Positions 22,956-32,643 of a stretch of DNA of 64,000 bases are shown here, in pieces. The stretch spans positions 558,001 to 622,000 of the forward strand of contig NZ_LMAU01000002.1 of NCBI RefSeq assembly GCF_001441535.1, given 5' to 3'. The position numbers and the translations under genes were made by a program. The DNA is from Tsuneonella troitsensis (lineage in GTDB: Bacteria; Pseudomonadota; Alphaproteobacteria; Sphingomonadales; Sphingomonadaceae). Below the pieces are notes generated by a model that did no database searches, was not told where the DNA came from, and saw only the letters and a program-made list of their open reading frames with translations. The first letter of the stretch is position 1; every line of letters begins with the position of its first letter.

Positions 22956-24260
22956 ATGTCCGATACCCGCAAGCCGTCCGAAGGCCGCAAGCCCAAGCCC
23001 ACCCTTACCCGCATCGGCAACCGCGAACTGTCGCCGGCCACACTGATGATGGGCGCAGGCTACGATCCGCAGCTTTCGGAAGGCAGCCTCAAGCCGCCGA
23101 TGTTCCTGACCAGCACGTTCGCGTTCGAGAACGCGGCAGCGGGCAAGCACCATTTCGAGGGCATCACCGGCAAGCGTCCCGGCGGTACCGAGGGCCTCGT
23201 TTATTCGCGGTTCAACGGGCCGAACCAGCAAATCCTGGAAGAACGCCTGGCGATCTGGGACGGCGCAGAGGAATCGCTGTGCTTCTCGAGCGGCATGACC
23301 GCGATCTGCGTGCTGATGCTGGCATTGTGCTCGAGCGGCGACGTGATCGTCCACTCGGGCCCGCTTTATGCCGCAAGCGAAGGCTTCGTTGCCAAGCACA
23401 TGAGCCGCTTCGGGGTGACTTACATCGATTTCCCGGCAGGCGCGGGTCGCGACGAGCTCGACGCGGTCATGGCCAAGGCCAAGGCCCAGGCTGAGGCGAA
23501 CGGCGGCAAGGTCGCGATGATCTATCTGGAAAGCCCCGCCAACCCGACCAATGCGCTAGTCGACGTTGAGGCGGTGCGCGATGCGCGCAACGCTCTGCTC
23601 GGCACCGAATGTCCAATCGCGATCGACAACACGTTCCTCGGTCCGCTCTGGTCGAAGCCGATCGACCACGGCGCGGATCTCATCGTTTATTCGCTGACCA
23701 AGTACGTCGGCGGCCACTCCGACCTCGTCGCCGGCAGCGTGTCCGGCGCGACGAAGTGGCTGACGCCCGTGCGGATGCTGCGCAACACGATGGGCGGCAT
23801 CGCCGATCCCAACACCGCCTGGATGCTCGTGCGCAGCCTCGAGACGGTCGAACTGCGCATGAGCCGTGCGGGCGAGAACGCGGCGAAGGTCTGCGAGTAC
23901 CTCGCGAGCCACCCCAAGGTGGACGGCCTCGGCTACCTCGGCATGATCGACGATCCGCGCCAGCAGGACATATACCTACGCCACTGCACCGGCGCGGGCA
24001 GCACGTTCTCGCTGTTCATCAAGGGCGGAGAAGCCGAGTGCTTCCGCTTCCTCGACGCGCTGACCATCGCCAAGCTGGCGGTCAGCCTGGGCGGTACCGA
24101 GACGCTCGCCAGCCACCCCGCCTCGATGACGCACCTGTCGGTCCCCGACGCCCGCAAGAGCGCGCTGGGGATCACCGACAACCTGGTGCGGATCAGCATC
24201 GGGATCGAGGACGCCGACGACCTGATCGCGGACTTCGCGCAGGCGCTCGACGCGGTTTGA
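22956..24260 (+). CDS. Cys/Met metabolism PLP-dependent enzyme (cystathionine gamma-synthase/methionine gamma-lyase type)
   Basis: This 434-residue fold-type I enzyme binds PLP through Lys249 in YSLTKYVGGHSD, with SSGMTAI at 111-117 and DNTFLGP at 224-230 forming the cofactor pocket. It carries a variant N-terminus (a lysine-rich tail, then LSPATLMMGAGYDP) and an insert FEGITGKRPGGTEG seen in the long cystathionine gamma-synthase-like subgroup. It should catalyse gamma-replacement or gamma-elimination in methionine or homocysteine metabolism; the direction cannot be decided from sequence. A structured leader RNA precedes it, which would suit control by a sulfur metabolite. Confidence 0.85.
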   Translation: MSDTRKPSEGRKPKPTLTRIGNRELSPATLMMGAGYDPQLSEGSLKPPMFLTSTFAFENAAAGKHHFEGITGKRPGGTEGLVYSRFNGPNQQILEERLAIWDGAEESLCFSSGMTAICVLMLALCSSGDVIVHSGPLYAASEGFVAKHMSRFGVTYIDFPAGAGRDELDAVMAKAKAQAEANGGKVAMIYLESPANPTNALVDVEAVRDARNALLGTECPIAIDNTFLGPLWSKPIDHGADLIVYSLTKYVGGHSDLVAGSVSGATKWLTPVRMLRNTMGGIADPNTAWMLVRSLETVELRMSRAGENAAKVCEYLASHPKVDGLGYLGMIDDPRQQDIYLRHCTGAGSTFSLFIKGGEAECFRFLDALTIAKLAVSLGGTETLASHPASMTHLSVPDARKSALGITDNLVRISIGIEDADDLIADFAQALDAV

Positions 24261-24287
24261 GCCTTACCGAAGCCGGTCGAGGAGGGG

Positions 24288-24818
24288 TCAGCGGTGACCG
24301 AGTTGCCGCTCGAACTCCTCGACCGCTTCGACGCCCTTTTCCGCTTGAATTTTGAGTTTGGTCAGCGAGCTCGCGACCGCTTGCGACGACTTCGCGATTT
24401 CGGCGTCCAACTGACGGCGGTTCATCCCGGGAGCATGGTGAATCGTGTTCACGATAGTGAGGCGGCACGAACCGCTCGAGATCGGCTCGATTGCATAAGC
24501 TTCGTGTGAGCCCGTCCGCAGACCGATCTGAGGCACGATCGAGGCGCTATAGGCATAGGATCGGCCAGGCACCGCTTCGGTTACCGTGAAGAGGTAGTTC
24601 ATATCTGGCGTAAGGTCGTACCAAAGGCGGTATGTCAGCGGATCGCCTGATATCTCGCGGATTTCGCTGCCCCGTGCACGCAGTTGATGACGTTCGTCAC
24701 CGAAATCGAGGAGCGCGTAAACATCGTCCGCCGCCTTCTCGATTTCGATTGAAACGGACATTTGGATGGGTTCATCGGGAACTGTGGCATCCCCCTTCCG
24801 CTTAAACAATCCGAACAC
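24288..24818 (-). CDS. SRPBCC (START-like) family protein
   Basis: The 176-residue protein opens MFGLFKRKGDATVP, then shows the helix-grip pattern: SVSIEIEKAADDVYALLDF, LTYRLWYDLTPDMNYLFTV, GRSYAYSASIVPQIG, TIVNTIHHAPGMNR and a long C-terminal helix. SRPBCC proteins bind hydrophobic ligands or act as polyketide cyclases; no catalytic set is evident. There is no signal peptide. It is followed downstream by the convergent PLP gene end, with 27 bases between the stops. Confidence 0.75.
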   Translation of the reverse strand: MFGLFKRKGDATVPDEPIQMSVSIEIEKAADDVYALLDFGDERHQLRARGSEIREISGDPLTYRLWYDLTPDMNYLFTVTEAVPGRSYAYSASIVPQIGLRTGSHEAYAIEPISSGSCRLTIVNTIHHAPGMNRRQLDAEIAKSSQAVASSLTKLKIQAEKGVEAVEEFERQLGHR

Positions 24819-24886
24819 TTCGTCTCTTCCTGGCCCTTCAAGCCAGAATATGTTCGACGGATTGCCAAAGGGTTAGCCTGCCCCCG

Positions 24887-25420
24887 CTAGCCCTTCCACT
24901 CGCGCCGTTCCTCGGCCTGGCGGAGGACTTCGTAGGCGATCTGGATCTTCTGGAATTCGGCCGCCGCGGCCTTGTCGCCGGGCGCGACGTCGGGGTGAAC
25001 CTTCTTCGCGAGTTCGCGATAAGCCTTCTTGATAGTGGTAAAATCGGCGTCCGATTCCAAGTCCAGGGCCTCGAGCGCGCGCATCTCGTCAGCCGAGCGG
25101 CTGCCGTCGCCGCTGCCGGCCCAGCCGTAGTGCGAGGCTTCGGCATAACCGGCATTGTCGCGCTGCTCGTTCGCCGCCCGCTCCGCCGCTTCTTCCTTCG
25201 ACAGCCCTTCGAAATAATCCCACTTCGAATTATATTCGGCGGCGTGCTTTTGGCAGAAATGCCACCGTTCGGGGCTGTTCGGACTTTTGGGTGCGGGACA
25301 GTTGCCCGGATCGTCGCAGCCGTGCCGATCGCACAGGCGCACGGTCGTTGCTTCGCGCGACGAGCCGTAGCCACGCCAGCGGGGAAAGCCCCAATCGACC
25401 GATCTGCGCGCGCCAACCAT
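24887..25420 (-). CDS. J-domain protein with an N-terminal Cys/His cluster
   Basis: This 177-residue protein has its J domain at the C-terminus ([21 protein letters not shown] onward), with HPD at 142-144, so it should stimulate a DnaK-type chaperone. The N-terminal half carries Cys30, His33, Cys35, Cys41, Cys56 and His59, a possible zinc-binding module ([22 protein letters not shown]). This arrangement, with the J domain last, recurs in alphaproteobacterial DnaJ-like proteins of unknown client. It lies 68 bases from the SRPBCC gene on the same strand. Confidence 0.85.
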   Translation of the reverse strand: MVGARRSVDWGFPRWRGYGSSREATTVRLCDRHGCDDPGNCPAPKSPNSPERWHFCQKHAAEYNSKWDYFEGLSKEEAAERAANEQRDNAGYAEASHYGWAGSGDGSRSADEMRALEALDLESDADFTTIKKAYRELAKKVHPDVAPGDKAAAAEFQKIQIAYEVLRQAEERREWKG

Positions 25421-25511
25421 GCCTGGCTACCTAGGTGGCTTGCGGAGAGAATGAAAGCCAAGGGAACGGTTCCTTAGGAACTTTGTTGCACTGCAATATG
25501 AAAGTCCCTAA

Positions 25512-25706
25512 ATGAAACCCGTCATGCCGAAGCCGAGCCCTCAATTGATCATGTCCGCCTCAGCGAGCGCGCTCGCGCTGGTGGCGCTTGCGTTGAACGC
25601 GTCGTCGATTGGCGGGCATCGGAGCGACCATGGGTCGCCCGTGCCGACGGTGGTGGGGATAGACCTGCCGGACTTCCCCACGCTTCCCACTTTGCTTCCG
25701 CGCTAA
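25512..25706 (+). CDS. Possible small exported peptide (64 aa)
   Basis: An ATG follows a moderately purine-rich leader. The product has one hydrophobic segment (LIMSASASALALVALALNAS) followed by a short polar, proline-rich tail ending FPTLPTLLPR. It overlaps the stop of pal (antisense) by 4 bases. There is no family match that I know of, and the codon pattern is ambiguous. Confidence 0.35.
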   Translation: MKPVMPKPSPQLIMSASASALALVALALNASSIGGHRSDHGSPVPTVVGIDLPDFPTLPTLLPR

Positions 25707-26218
25707 TTAACGACGACCGAGACCGCGCGGCGGTTCTGCGCCCAGGCCTGCTCGTTCGAACCCAGAGCGATGGGGCGTTCCTTGCCATAACTGACGACAC
25801 TGATCCGACTGGCGGCGACGCCCAGCGAGGTCAGATAGTTCTTCGCCGCGTTCGCACGCCGCTCACCCAGGGCCAAGTTGTATTCGCGCGTGCCGCGCTC
25901 GTCGGCGTGACCCTCGATAGTGATCGAGACCTGCGGATACTGGCCGAGATATTGCGCCTGCGTCTGAAGCGCGGCTGCATCGGTGCTGTCGACGTTGTAG
26001 CGATCGGTTTCGAAGTAGATCACATTCTGGCCGTTAACGCCCTGCTCGAAATGCGCCTGGCTTCCCGGTTGCGCGATGCCGCCGCTCATGTTGTCGCCCG
26101 GCGTGCTGGTCATCGTCGGCTGGGGTTCGGGCGGCAGCGAAGCCGGCGGCTCCTTCTTGCAGGCCGACAGCGCAGCGGTGCCCGCGAGCAACGCGGTGAC
26201 AAGGATGCGGCGGTTCAT
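25703..26218 (-). CDS. pal: Peptidoglycan-associated lipoprotein
   Basis: The 171-residue outer-membrane lipoprotein has a lipobox ending at Cys20 (TAALSAC) and a C-terminal OmpA-like domain (NVIYFETDRYNV, then EGHADERGTREYNLALGERRA), which binds meso-diaminopimelate in peptidoglycan. It is the last gene of the tol-pal operon, 55 bases after tolB, and links outer membrane and cell wall during division. The start at 26218 is set by the signal peptide; the open frame continues upstream without coding character. Confidence 0.96.
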   Translation of the reverse strand: MNRRILVTALLAGTAALSACKKEPPASLPPEPQPTMTSTPGDNMSGGIAQPGSQAHFEQGVNGQNVIYFETDRYNVDSTDAAALQTQAQYLGQYPQVSITIEGHADERGTREYNLALGERRANAAKNYLTSLGVAASRISVVSYGKERPIALGSNEQAWAQNRRAVSVVVN

Positions 26219-26273
26219 ATCAACTCTCCTAGATAGCCTTAAGCGGTGCGACCCACCTGAAACCCGAATGCAT

Positions 26274-27650
26274 TCACGGCAGGATGGGTCCCCATGCGGG
26301 GTCCGATCCATCGGCCGGCGTCGCCAGTCGGCGCTCGTTCTTTCCCGTCAGATCGATCTGGTAGAGGCCCGTTCGGCCCGAATTGCGCTCGGTCCGGAAG
26401 AACTGGATCACGCGGCCGTTGGGCGCCCAGGTCGGCGCCTCGTCCTGCCAACCGTTGGTGAGCGTGCGCACCCCGCCGCCCGAAGGCGACATGACCGAGA
26501 TATTGAACGTGCTGGCGTTGGTGAACGCGATCTGGTCGCCGCGCGGGCTCCATTCGGGCGTGGCGCAGCGCCCGCCTCCGAAACTGATGCGGCGCTGGTT
26601 CGATCCGTCGGCGTTCATGACATAGCACTGCTGACCACCGGACCGGTCGCTTTCGAACACGATCTGACGTCCGTCGGGCGAAAACGAACCGCCGATGTCG
26701 ATGCCGGGCGTATCGGTCAGCCGTGTGCTCGCACCGCCCTCGGCCGAAACGCGATAGATGTCGGTGTTGCCGTTGACCGCCATGGAATAGAGCACCCAGC
26801 GTCCGTCCGGCGACCAGCGCGGCGCGAACGTGGGGTTACGGCTCTGCGTGATCAGCGTCTGGCGCCCGGTCCCGATATCGTAGCTGTAGATGCGCGGATT
26901 CCCGTCGACGTAGCTGAGATAGAGCAGCTTGCGGTAATCCGGCGAGTAACGCGGGGTCAGCGCGGTGGCGCGTCCATTGGTGATAAAGCGGTGGTTCGCC
27001 CCGTCCGAATCCATGATCGCGAGGCGCTTGACCCGATTATCCTTCGGTCCGGTTTCGGCGATGTATGCGATCCGGCTGTCGAAGAACGGACTCTCGCCCG
27101 ACAGCCGCGAATAGACCAGGTCGGCGCACTTGTGCGCGGCGCGGCGCCAGTCGACCGGCGGCACCACCCAGCCAGCGCGCGCCAGTTCCTTCTGCAAAGC
27201 GACGTCGTAGAGATAGCAGCCGACCGTGAGCCGTCCGTCCTCCCCGCCGCGCACGTATCCCTTGACCAGCATCTCGCTTCCGCGGCTCGTCCAGGTGGCC
27301 CAGGCCGGGTTGGTGATCTCGGGATAGCTCGGGACCGGGAGTGAGCCGGGACCGGTCGGTTTGAACAGGCCGTTGTTGCGCAGGTCGTTGAACACCACCT
27401 GCGCCAGCTCGCGCCCGAGTGCTGCCGTGCCGGCCGAATTCGCCGCGGTCGGCGCATTGCGGTCGGTAGCAAAGGCCGGGATCGCGATCCCGAGATCCTC
27501 GAGATTGCCTTCGAAACTAACCGACCCCGACAAGCCCTCTTCTTCGGTGGTTTCGACCGGGACGGTTTCGGGCGGCTTCTGCCCCAGGTCCTGCGCCGCC
27601 GCTGGGATCGCGGTCGAAAGCAAAAGCAGGGCGAGGAATGTCTTGGTCAT
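26274..27650 (-). CDS. tolB: Tol-Pal system beta-propeller protein
   Basis: The 458-residue periplasmic protein has a signal peptide (MTKTFLALLLLSTAIPAAAQ), an N-terminal TolB domain and then a six-bladed propeller whose blades carry repeats such as YSPDYRKLLYLSY, WSPDGRWVLYSM and FSPDGRQIVFES. It binds Pal and TolA. Its start overlaps the tolA stop (ATGA at 27647-27650), which fixes the ATG at 27650 and implies coupled translation. Confidence 0.96.
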   Translation of the reverse strand: MTKTFLALLLLSTAIPAAAQDLGQKPPETVPVETTEEEGLSGSVSFEGNLEDLGIAIPAFATDRNAPTAANSAGTAALGRELAQVVFNDLRNNGLFKPTGPGSLPVPSYPEITNPAWATWTSRGSEMLVKGYVRGGEDGRLTVGCYLYDVALQKELARAGWVVPPVDWRRAAHKCADLVYSRLSGESPFFDSRIAYIAETGPKDNRVKRLAIMDSDGANHRFITNGRATALTPRYSPDYRKLLYLSYVDGNPRIYSYDIGTGRQTLITQSRNPTFAPRWSPDGRWVLYSMAVNGNTDIYRVSAEGGASTRLTDTPGIDIGGSFSPDGRQIVFESDRSGGQQCYVMNADGSNQRRISFGGGRCATPEWSPRGDQIAFTNASTFNISVMSPSGGGVRTLTNGWQDEAPTWAPNGRVIQFFRTERNSGRTGLYQIDLTGKNERRLATPADGSDPAWGPILP

Positions 27651-28504
27651 TGCGATAGCTTCCAATCGAAACTGAATGGGCTGACGAGCTTCCATGCCTC
27701 GTAGTATTCTTCCGGCAAATCGAACGGGGCCGCGAGTTGCACGGCGCGGATCGCCTGCTCGGCGTGGCGACCGGCTTGCGCGCGGTTCACGTCATTGATC
27801 CCTGTCTGGCGGATCAGTTCGGGTCTTCCGGCCAAGCTACCGTCGGGATTGAGGCGGAACCGCAGATAGGTCGTGATCTCGTTCACGTCCGGTCCGTCGG
27901 GAGGCGACCACTTCGGCTTGATCTCTCGCGCGATAGCCTGGACCAGCGACGCCTTGGCGCTCGCGCCGATCTGGCTGGCGGGAACGCGGGTTTCGCGGGT
28001 CGTCGTGCTGTCTCCGGCTCCGGGCAGGAAGTCGGCTCCGATACGGCTACCGCCCGCAGGCCTCGGCGCCGCGCGCTCGCGGCTCGCAGGGGCATCGGGA
28101 CGGCGACGGGCTTCGCTCGCCGCGCGTGCCGGCTGGGGCCGCGGCGATTGCGTGGCCCGCGCCGCAGGACGCGGCGTCGGCGGCTCGGGTCGCGGTGCTG
28201 CGGTCGCGCGCGGGACAGGTCGCGGCGTGGGAGGTTCAGGCAACGGCTGGACTGCAGATTCGACTGCCGCCGCCGGTTCCGGCGCAAGGGTGGGCGCGAT
28301 CGCCGCTGCGCTTTCGGAAACCGGATCGGGCGCGGTTGCTTCGAGCCCGACGTCGGTGGCAAGATTGACCGTCATCTTTTCGACCGGCGGCACGGCTTCG
28401 CGGTTCGTCGACTGGACCAGGAACGCCGCGCCCAGCCCTATATGCAGCACCACAGCGATGCCGAGACCGATGCGCTCTTCGCGTCTGAGGTTCTCGAAAA
28501 CCAT
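27647..28504 (-). CDS. tolA: Cell envelope integrity protein TolA (TonB-like)
   Basis: This 285-residue protein has one N-terminal membrane helix (residues about 14-31, LGIAVVLHIGLGAAFLVQS), a long proline/arginine/alanine-rich periplasmic spacer, and a C-terminal TonB-like domain (AIAREIKPKWSPPDGPDVNEI). It transmits proton-motive force from TolQR to TolB-Pal. The spacer is proline-rich rather than the long alanine/lysine helix of E. coli TolA, which is usual in sphingomonads. It lies between tolR and tolB. Confidence 0.88.
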   Translation of the reverse strand: MVFENLRREERIGLGIAVVLHIGLGAAFLVQSTNREAVPPVEKMTVNLATDVGLEATAPDPVSESAAAIAPTLAPEPAAAVESAVQPLPEPPTPRPVPRATAAPRPEPPTPRPAARATQSPRPQPARAASEARRRPDAPASRERAAPRPAGGSRIGADFLPGAGDSTTTRETRVPASQIGASAKASLVQAIAREIKPKWSPPDGPDVNEITTYLRFRLNPDGSLAGRPELIRQTGINDVNRAQAGRHAEQAIRAVQLAAPFDLPEEYYEAWKLVSPFSFDWKLSQ

Positions 28505-28514
28505 CGTAATCGGG

Positions 28515-28957
<443 letters not shown>

Positions 28958-28958
<1 letters not shown>

Positions 28959-29668
28959 CAGAGCGTCTCGATCTCGCGGCTGAGGCTCGCATGAAACCGG
29001 TCGGCGAAGCGATGGAGACGCGATTCTACCGAGTTCACCGCGTGGCCGAACCGGTTGTAAGCGATCACGGCGGGAATCGCCGCGAACAGGCCGATCGCCG
29101 TCGCGAACAGCGCTTCTGAAATGCCGGGAGCGACCACCGCGAGCGACGAATTCTGCTGCTGCCCGATTTGGAAGAAGCTGTTCATGATGCCCCAGACGGT
29201 GCCGAACAGACCCACGAAGGGCGCGACCGACCCCACCGTCGCGAGGAAATTGAGCCGGTTGGACAATTCGTCCGCCTCGGTGGCGATCTGGCCGTGCATC
29301 GCGCCTGCGAGACGCTGACGCAGCCCGTCGCGATCGGCGACGCGGCCGCCCTTCACCGATGCTCGCCATTCGCGCATGGCGGCAGCGGCCACGCGCGCGC
29401 TGGCGATGTCCTTCTTGCCCCGCTCCTTCATCAGCGTCTCGAAGCTGTCGGCCTCCCAGAAATCCGTCTCGTATTCGCGGCACCGACGCCGCACGGCGGC
29501 GATGCGCATCGAGAACCCGACGATGATCATCCAGACCCAGACGCTGGCGAGAAGCAGTCCCAGCATCACCGCTTGGACGACGATGTCGGCATCGAGGAAC
29601 AGGCGCAGCGGATCGAGCCGTCCGGGAAGCTCCGGCGTGGCGGCGGCAAGGAAAAGCAGGTCGGTCAT
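28958..29668 (-). CDS. tolQ: Tol-Pal system ExbB/MotA-type subunit TolQ
   Basis: This 236-residue inner-membrane protein has three helices: one near residues 20-50 (VVQAVMLGLLLASVWVWMIIV) and a pair in the second half (FLATVGSVAPFVGLFGTVWGIM and SEALFATAIGLFAAIPAVIAYN), the ExbB/MotA channel signature. The ATG at 29668 overlaps the ybgC stop (ATGA) and puts the start at MTDLLFLAAATPELPG; the open frame upstream lies inside ybgC. Confidence 0.95.
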
Positions 29669-30132
29669 TCGGTTCCTTCTGCGAACTGGGTGAAAGCCGC
29701 GCGCCACGCGGCCGGCTGGCGGCGCGGTCGGCCCTGCGGATCGATGAATCCTACCCTGACGGTCTGTTCAGCAATCAGTTCATCATCGCGCATTGCCCGC
29801 TGATGAATCCGCACGCTGGCCGCGCCCAATTCTAGGCAGCGGCTTTCGATCACCACCGTGTCGTCCAGCCGTGCGGGACGCGCGTAACGAATGTGGAGAT
29901 CGGCGACCGCATAGGCGCCTTCTCCTCCTTCCACCGCAACGCGCTGGTCGATCCCCAGCATCCGCACCAGATCGCTGCGCGCACGCTCGAACCAGCGCAG
30001 GTAGTTGGCGTGATAGACGATACCCGACAAGTCCGTGTCTTCGTAGTACGCGCGCACCGCGAACAGGTGGCGCGACCCGTCGATCACTCCGCCTGGAGGG
30101 TTGGGGGCCGGCGATGAAGGGTTGGCAGTCAT
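29665..30132 (-). CDS. ybgC: Tol-Pal-associated acyl-CoA thioesterase YbgC
   Basis: The 155-residue hot-dog thioesterase has the catalytic-loop pattern YYEDTDLSGIVYHANYLRWFERAR with the active-site Asp. It hydrolyses short or 4-hydroxybenzoyl-type acyl-CoA esters and is the first gene of the tol-pal operon in most alphaproteobacteria. The N-terminal TANPSSPAPNPPGG tail is probably disordered. The start ATG at 30132 is the furthest upstream in frame. Confidence 0.93.
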   Translation of the reverse strand: MTANPSSPAPNPPGGVIDGSRHLFAVRAYYEDTDLSGIVYHANYLRWFERARSDLVRMLGIDQRVAVEGGEGAYAVADLHIRYARPARLDDTVVIESRCLELGAASVRIHQRAMRDDELIAEQTVRVGFIDPQGRPRRQPAAWRAAFTQFAEGTE

Positions 30133-30196
30133 GCGAGGCGGCGCTTAGCGGACGGGCGACTCGCGTGGCAAGCGCAGTGGGATCAAACCGGGAAAT

Positions 30197-30571
30197 TCAT
30201 CCGATCATCCTCCCCAGCGGGCGGCCGCCGAAGATGTGCGCATGGAGGTGCGGTATCTCCTGCCCGCCGTGCAGGCCGACATTGTAAAGCACCCGGTAAC
30301 CCGGTTCGACCAGCCCCGCATCGCGTGCGATCTGCCCGACCGCACGGGCAAATCCCGCGATCTCCGCATCCGACGCCTGGGCCGAAAAGTCGTCCCAGCT
30401 CACATAGCTGCCCTTGGGGATCACCAGGATGTGAACCGGCGCCTGGGGCGCGATGTCGTCGAACGCCAGCGCCCACTCGTCCTCGTAGACCTTCTTCGAA
30501 GGCAATTCGCCGCGCAGTATCCGGGCGAAGATGTTGGCGTCGTCATAGGGCAGCGTGGGATCGATCGGCAT
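30197..30571 (-). CDS. HIT-family nucleotide hydrolase (HinT-like)
   Basis: The 124-residue protein has the histidine triad HLHAH at 108-112 (followed by IFGGRPLG) and the family N-terminus (NIFARILRGELPSKKVYED). HinT-type enzymes cleave AMP-lysine and other adenosine phosphoramidates; the cellular role is uncertain. The start overlaps the stop of hisE (positions 30571), so it is cotranscribed at the end of the histidine cluster, an arrangement conserved in related genomes. Confidence 0.92.
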   Translation of the reverse strand: MPIDPTLPYDDANIFARILRGELPSKKVYEDEWALAFDDIAPQAPVHILVIPKGSYVSWDDFSAQASDAEIAGFARAVGQIARDAGLVEPGYRVLYNVGLHGGQEIPHLHAHIFGGRPLGRMIG

Positions 30572-30888
30572 CAGGTGCTCCGGCTGGCTTTTTCGTCGTG
30601 GCCCGAAGTGCCTTCCCGCCGGTCGAGCTCCGCGAGGACGTCGGCAAGCGGCACATTCTTCGCCGCCAAAAGGACGAGAAGATGGAACAGCAGGTCGGCC
30701 GCTTCGCCAGTCAATTCGTCGTTAGTGCCGGCCAGCGCGGCGGTAACAGTCTCGATCGCTTCCTCGCCCACCTTGCGTGCAATCACCGGAAGCCCGCGCG
30801 CCTTGAGGTGAGCGACGTAGCTGTCCGCAGCATCACCGGTCGTGAGCCGCCCTGCGATCGTCTGTTCGAGCCGGGAGAGAGTATCCAT
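30571..30888 (-). CDS. hisE: Phosphoribosyl-ATP pyrophosphatase
   Basis: The 105-residue protein performs the second step of histidine biosynthesis, converting phosphoribosyl-ATP to phosphoribosyl-AMP. The MazG-like fold is recognisable: KVGEEAIETVTAALAGTNDELTGEAADLLFHLLVLL holds the metal-binding glutamates and aspartate. It is a separate gene, not fused to hisI, as usual in alphaproteobacteria. It is 271 bp downstream of hisF on the same strand. Confidence 0.95.
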   Translation of the reverse strand: MDTLSRLEQTIAGRLTTGDAADSYVAHLKARGLPVIARKVGEEAIETVTAALAGTNDELTGEAADLLFHLLVLLAAKNVPLADVLAELDRREGTSGHDEKASRST

Positions 30889-31159
30889 TCCGTCCGCATT
30901 GGCGGTTACGGCCCGTGCCGGTCAAGTGCCCGTCAATCGCGTCGCCCTCGCGAGGACTGGCGACCGATTATGACACCCAACACTCCCAAGCCGAAAAGGG
31001 GGAGATTCGACGGTTCTGCAAACCCTTCGTTTGCCGCCAGCGCGGGGCTGGACGAAACCATCAGGCAAAGAATGAATGAAGCGCGGACCACGCATTTCGT
31101 CAGCACTCTCAATCGCTTGCGAGCAACCGATCAATTTGCCGCGTCCCGCGTCGGGACGG

Positions 31160-31918
31160 TCAGGCGCGCGCCGGAAGTCCCGCTGCGCGCAAGGCTTCGT
31201 GGGCTTCCGCGATGGTGTGCGTGCCGAAATGGAAGATCGACGCAGCAAGGACGGCGCTCGCGTGGCCCTCGGTTACACCCTCCACCAAGTGTTGGAGCGT
31301 ACCCACCCCGCCACTCGCGATCACCGGAACGCTGACCGCGTCGGCGATCTCGCGCGTCAGAGCCAGGTCATATCCGCCCTGCGTGCCGTCTCCGTCCATC
31401 GAGGTGACGAGCAGTTCGCCGGCGCCGAGTTCCGCCAGCTTCACCGCGTGCTCGAACGCGTCTAGGTGCGTCGGCTTGCGCCCCCCGTGGGTAAAGATCT
31501 GCCAGCCCGCCCCGCTGCGCCGCGCATCGATGCTGGCGACGACGCACTGGCTGCCGAACCGGGCGGCGATCTCGCCCACCAGTTCGGGCCGCGCCACCGC
31601 CGCCGAATTGACCGCGATCTTGTCCGCCCCGGCTAGCAGCAGCGCGCGCGCATCCTCCACCGAACGCACCCCGCCGCCGACCGTAAGCGGCATGAAACAG
31701 ACCTCGGCCGTCCGTCGCACCACGTCGAGCAGCGTCCCGCGCCCTTCGTGGCTGGCGGAAATGTCGAGGAAGCACAGCTCGTCGGCCCCGGCCCGGTCGT
31801 AGGCCTGCGCCTGCTCGACCGGATCGCCGGCATCCTTCAGGTCGACGAAGTTCACGCCCTTCACCACGCGCCCGTCGCGCACGTCAAGGCAGGGGATGAC
31901 GCGGATGCGGACGGTCAT
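31160..31918 (-). CDS. hisF: Imidazole glycerol phosphate synthase cyclase subunit
   Basis: This 252-residue TIM barrel starts [24 protein letters not shown] with the catalytic Asp11-type residue and has [28 protein letters not shown] and [16 protein letters not shown] as phosphate-binding loops. It joins ammonia from HisH to PRFAR, giving IGP and AICAR. It overlaps hisA by 4 bases (ATGA), so hisA-hisF are coupled. Confidence 0.97.
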   Translation of the reverse strand: MTVRIRVIPCLDVRDGRVVKGVNFVDLKDAGDPVEQAQAYDRAGADELCFLDISASHEGRGTLLDVVRRTAEVCFMPLTVGGGVRSVEDARALLLAGADKIAVNSAAVARPELVGEIAARFGSQCVVASIDARRSGAGWQIFTHGGRKPTHLDAFEHAVKLAELGAGELLVTSMDGDGTQGGYDLALTREIADAVSVPVIASGGVGTLQHLVEGVTEGHASAVLAASIFHFGTHTIAEAHEALRAAGLPARA

Positions 31919-32643
31919 GCCCGCCCCGCCATCGCGATCGCCGCGACGAGATCGAGCCGCCCTTCGTACAGCGCTCGTCCCGTGATCACGCCTTCGATCC
32001 CTTCGTTCGCATGAAGCGACAGGATGTGGATGTCGTCGAGTCCCTTCACCCCGCCGCTGGCGATCACCGGAATGTCCACCCGGCGCGCGAGGTCGAGTGT
32101 CGCGTCGATGTTCACACCCTTCAGTAGCCCGTCCCGGCCGATGTCGGTGAAAAGCAGGCTCGCGACCCCGGCGTCTTCGAACCGGCGGGCCAGGTCCGCC
32201 ACCGGAACGTCGGACACGTCCGCCCAGCCTTCGGTCGCGACCATGCCGTCTTTCGCATCGACCGCGACAACGATGCCGCCGGGAAATTCTCGGGCCATGT
32301 CCTTCACGAATTCAGGGTCCTTGAGCGCGGCCGAACCCATCACCACGCGAGCCACGCCAAGATCGAACCAGCCCTCGACCGCCTCACGGTTGCGGATACC
32401 GCCGCCGAGTTGGACGTATCCGGGGAACGCGGCGATGATGCCTTCGACGGCGGTACGGTTTTCAGCCCGACCGGCGAACGAACCGTCCAGGTCCACCACA
32501 TGGAGGTGCTCGGCACCCGCCTCGGCGAACAACAGCGCCTGCGCGGCGGGATCGTCGCCGTAAACGGTGGCGCGTGCCATGTCGCCTTCGGCCAGCCGGA
32601 CGACTTCGCCGCCCTTGAGGTCGATCGCCGGGAAAACGATCAC
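31915..32643 (-). CDS. hisA: Phosphoribosylformimino-5-aminoimidazole carboxamide ribotide isomerase
   Basis: The 242-residue TIM barrel isomerises ProFAR to PRFAR. The start GTG at 32643 is preferred because it overlaps the hisH stop as GTGA and gives [17 protein letters not shown]; another GTG 9 bases upstream is possible. The second catalytic region ([13 protein letters not shown]) and [13 protein letters not shown] are present. It lies between hisH and hisF. Confidence 0.96.
   Translation of the reverse strand: MIVFPAIDLKGGEVVRLAEGDMARATVYGDDPAAQALLFAEAGAEHLHVVDLDGSFAGRAENRTAVEGIIAAFPGYVQLGGGIRNREAVEGWFDLGVARVVMGSAALKDPEFVKDMAREFPGGIVVAVDAKDGMVATEGWADVSDVPVADLARRFEDAGVASLLFTDIGRDGLLKGVNIDATLDLARRVDIPVIASGGVKGLDDIHILSLHANEGIEGVITGRALYEGRLDLVAAIAMAGRA

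Noticed and set aside
30889-31159. Possible small gene at 30970 (+), starting MTPNTPKPKRGRFDG
   Set aside because: Its frame runs on into the antisense of hisF without a stop, and there is no clear ribosome-binding site or conserved pattern.
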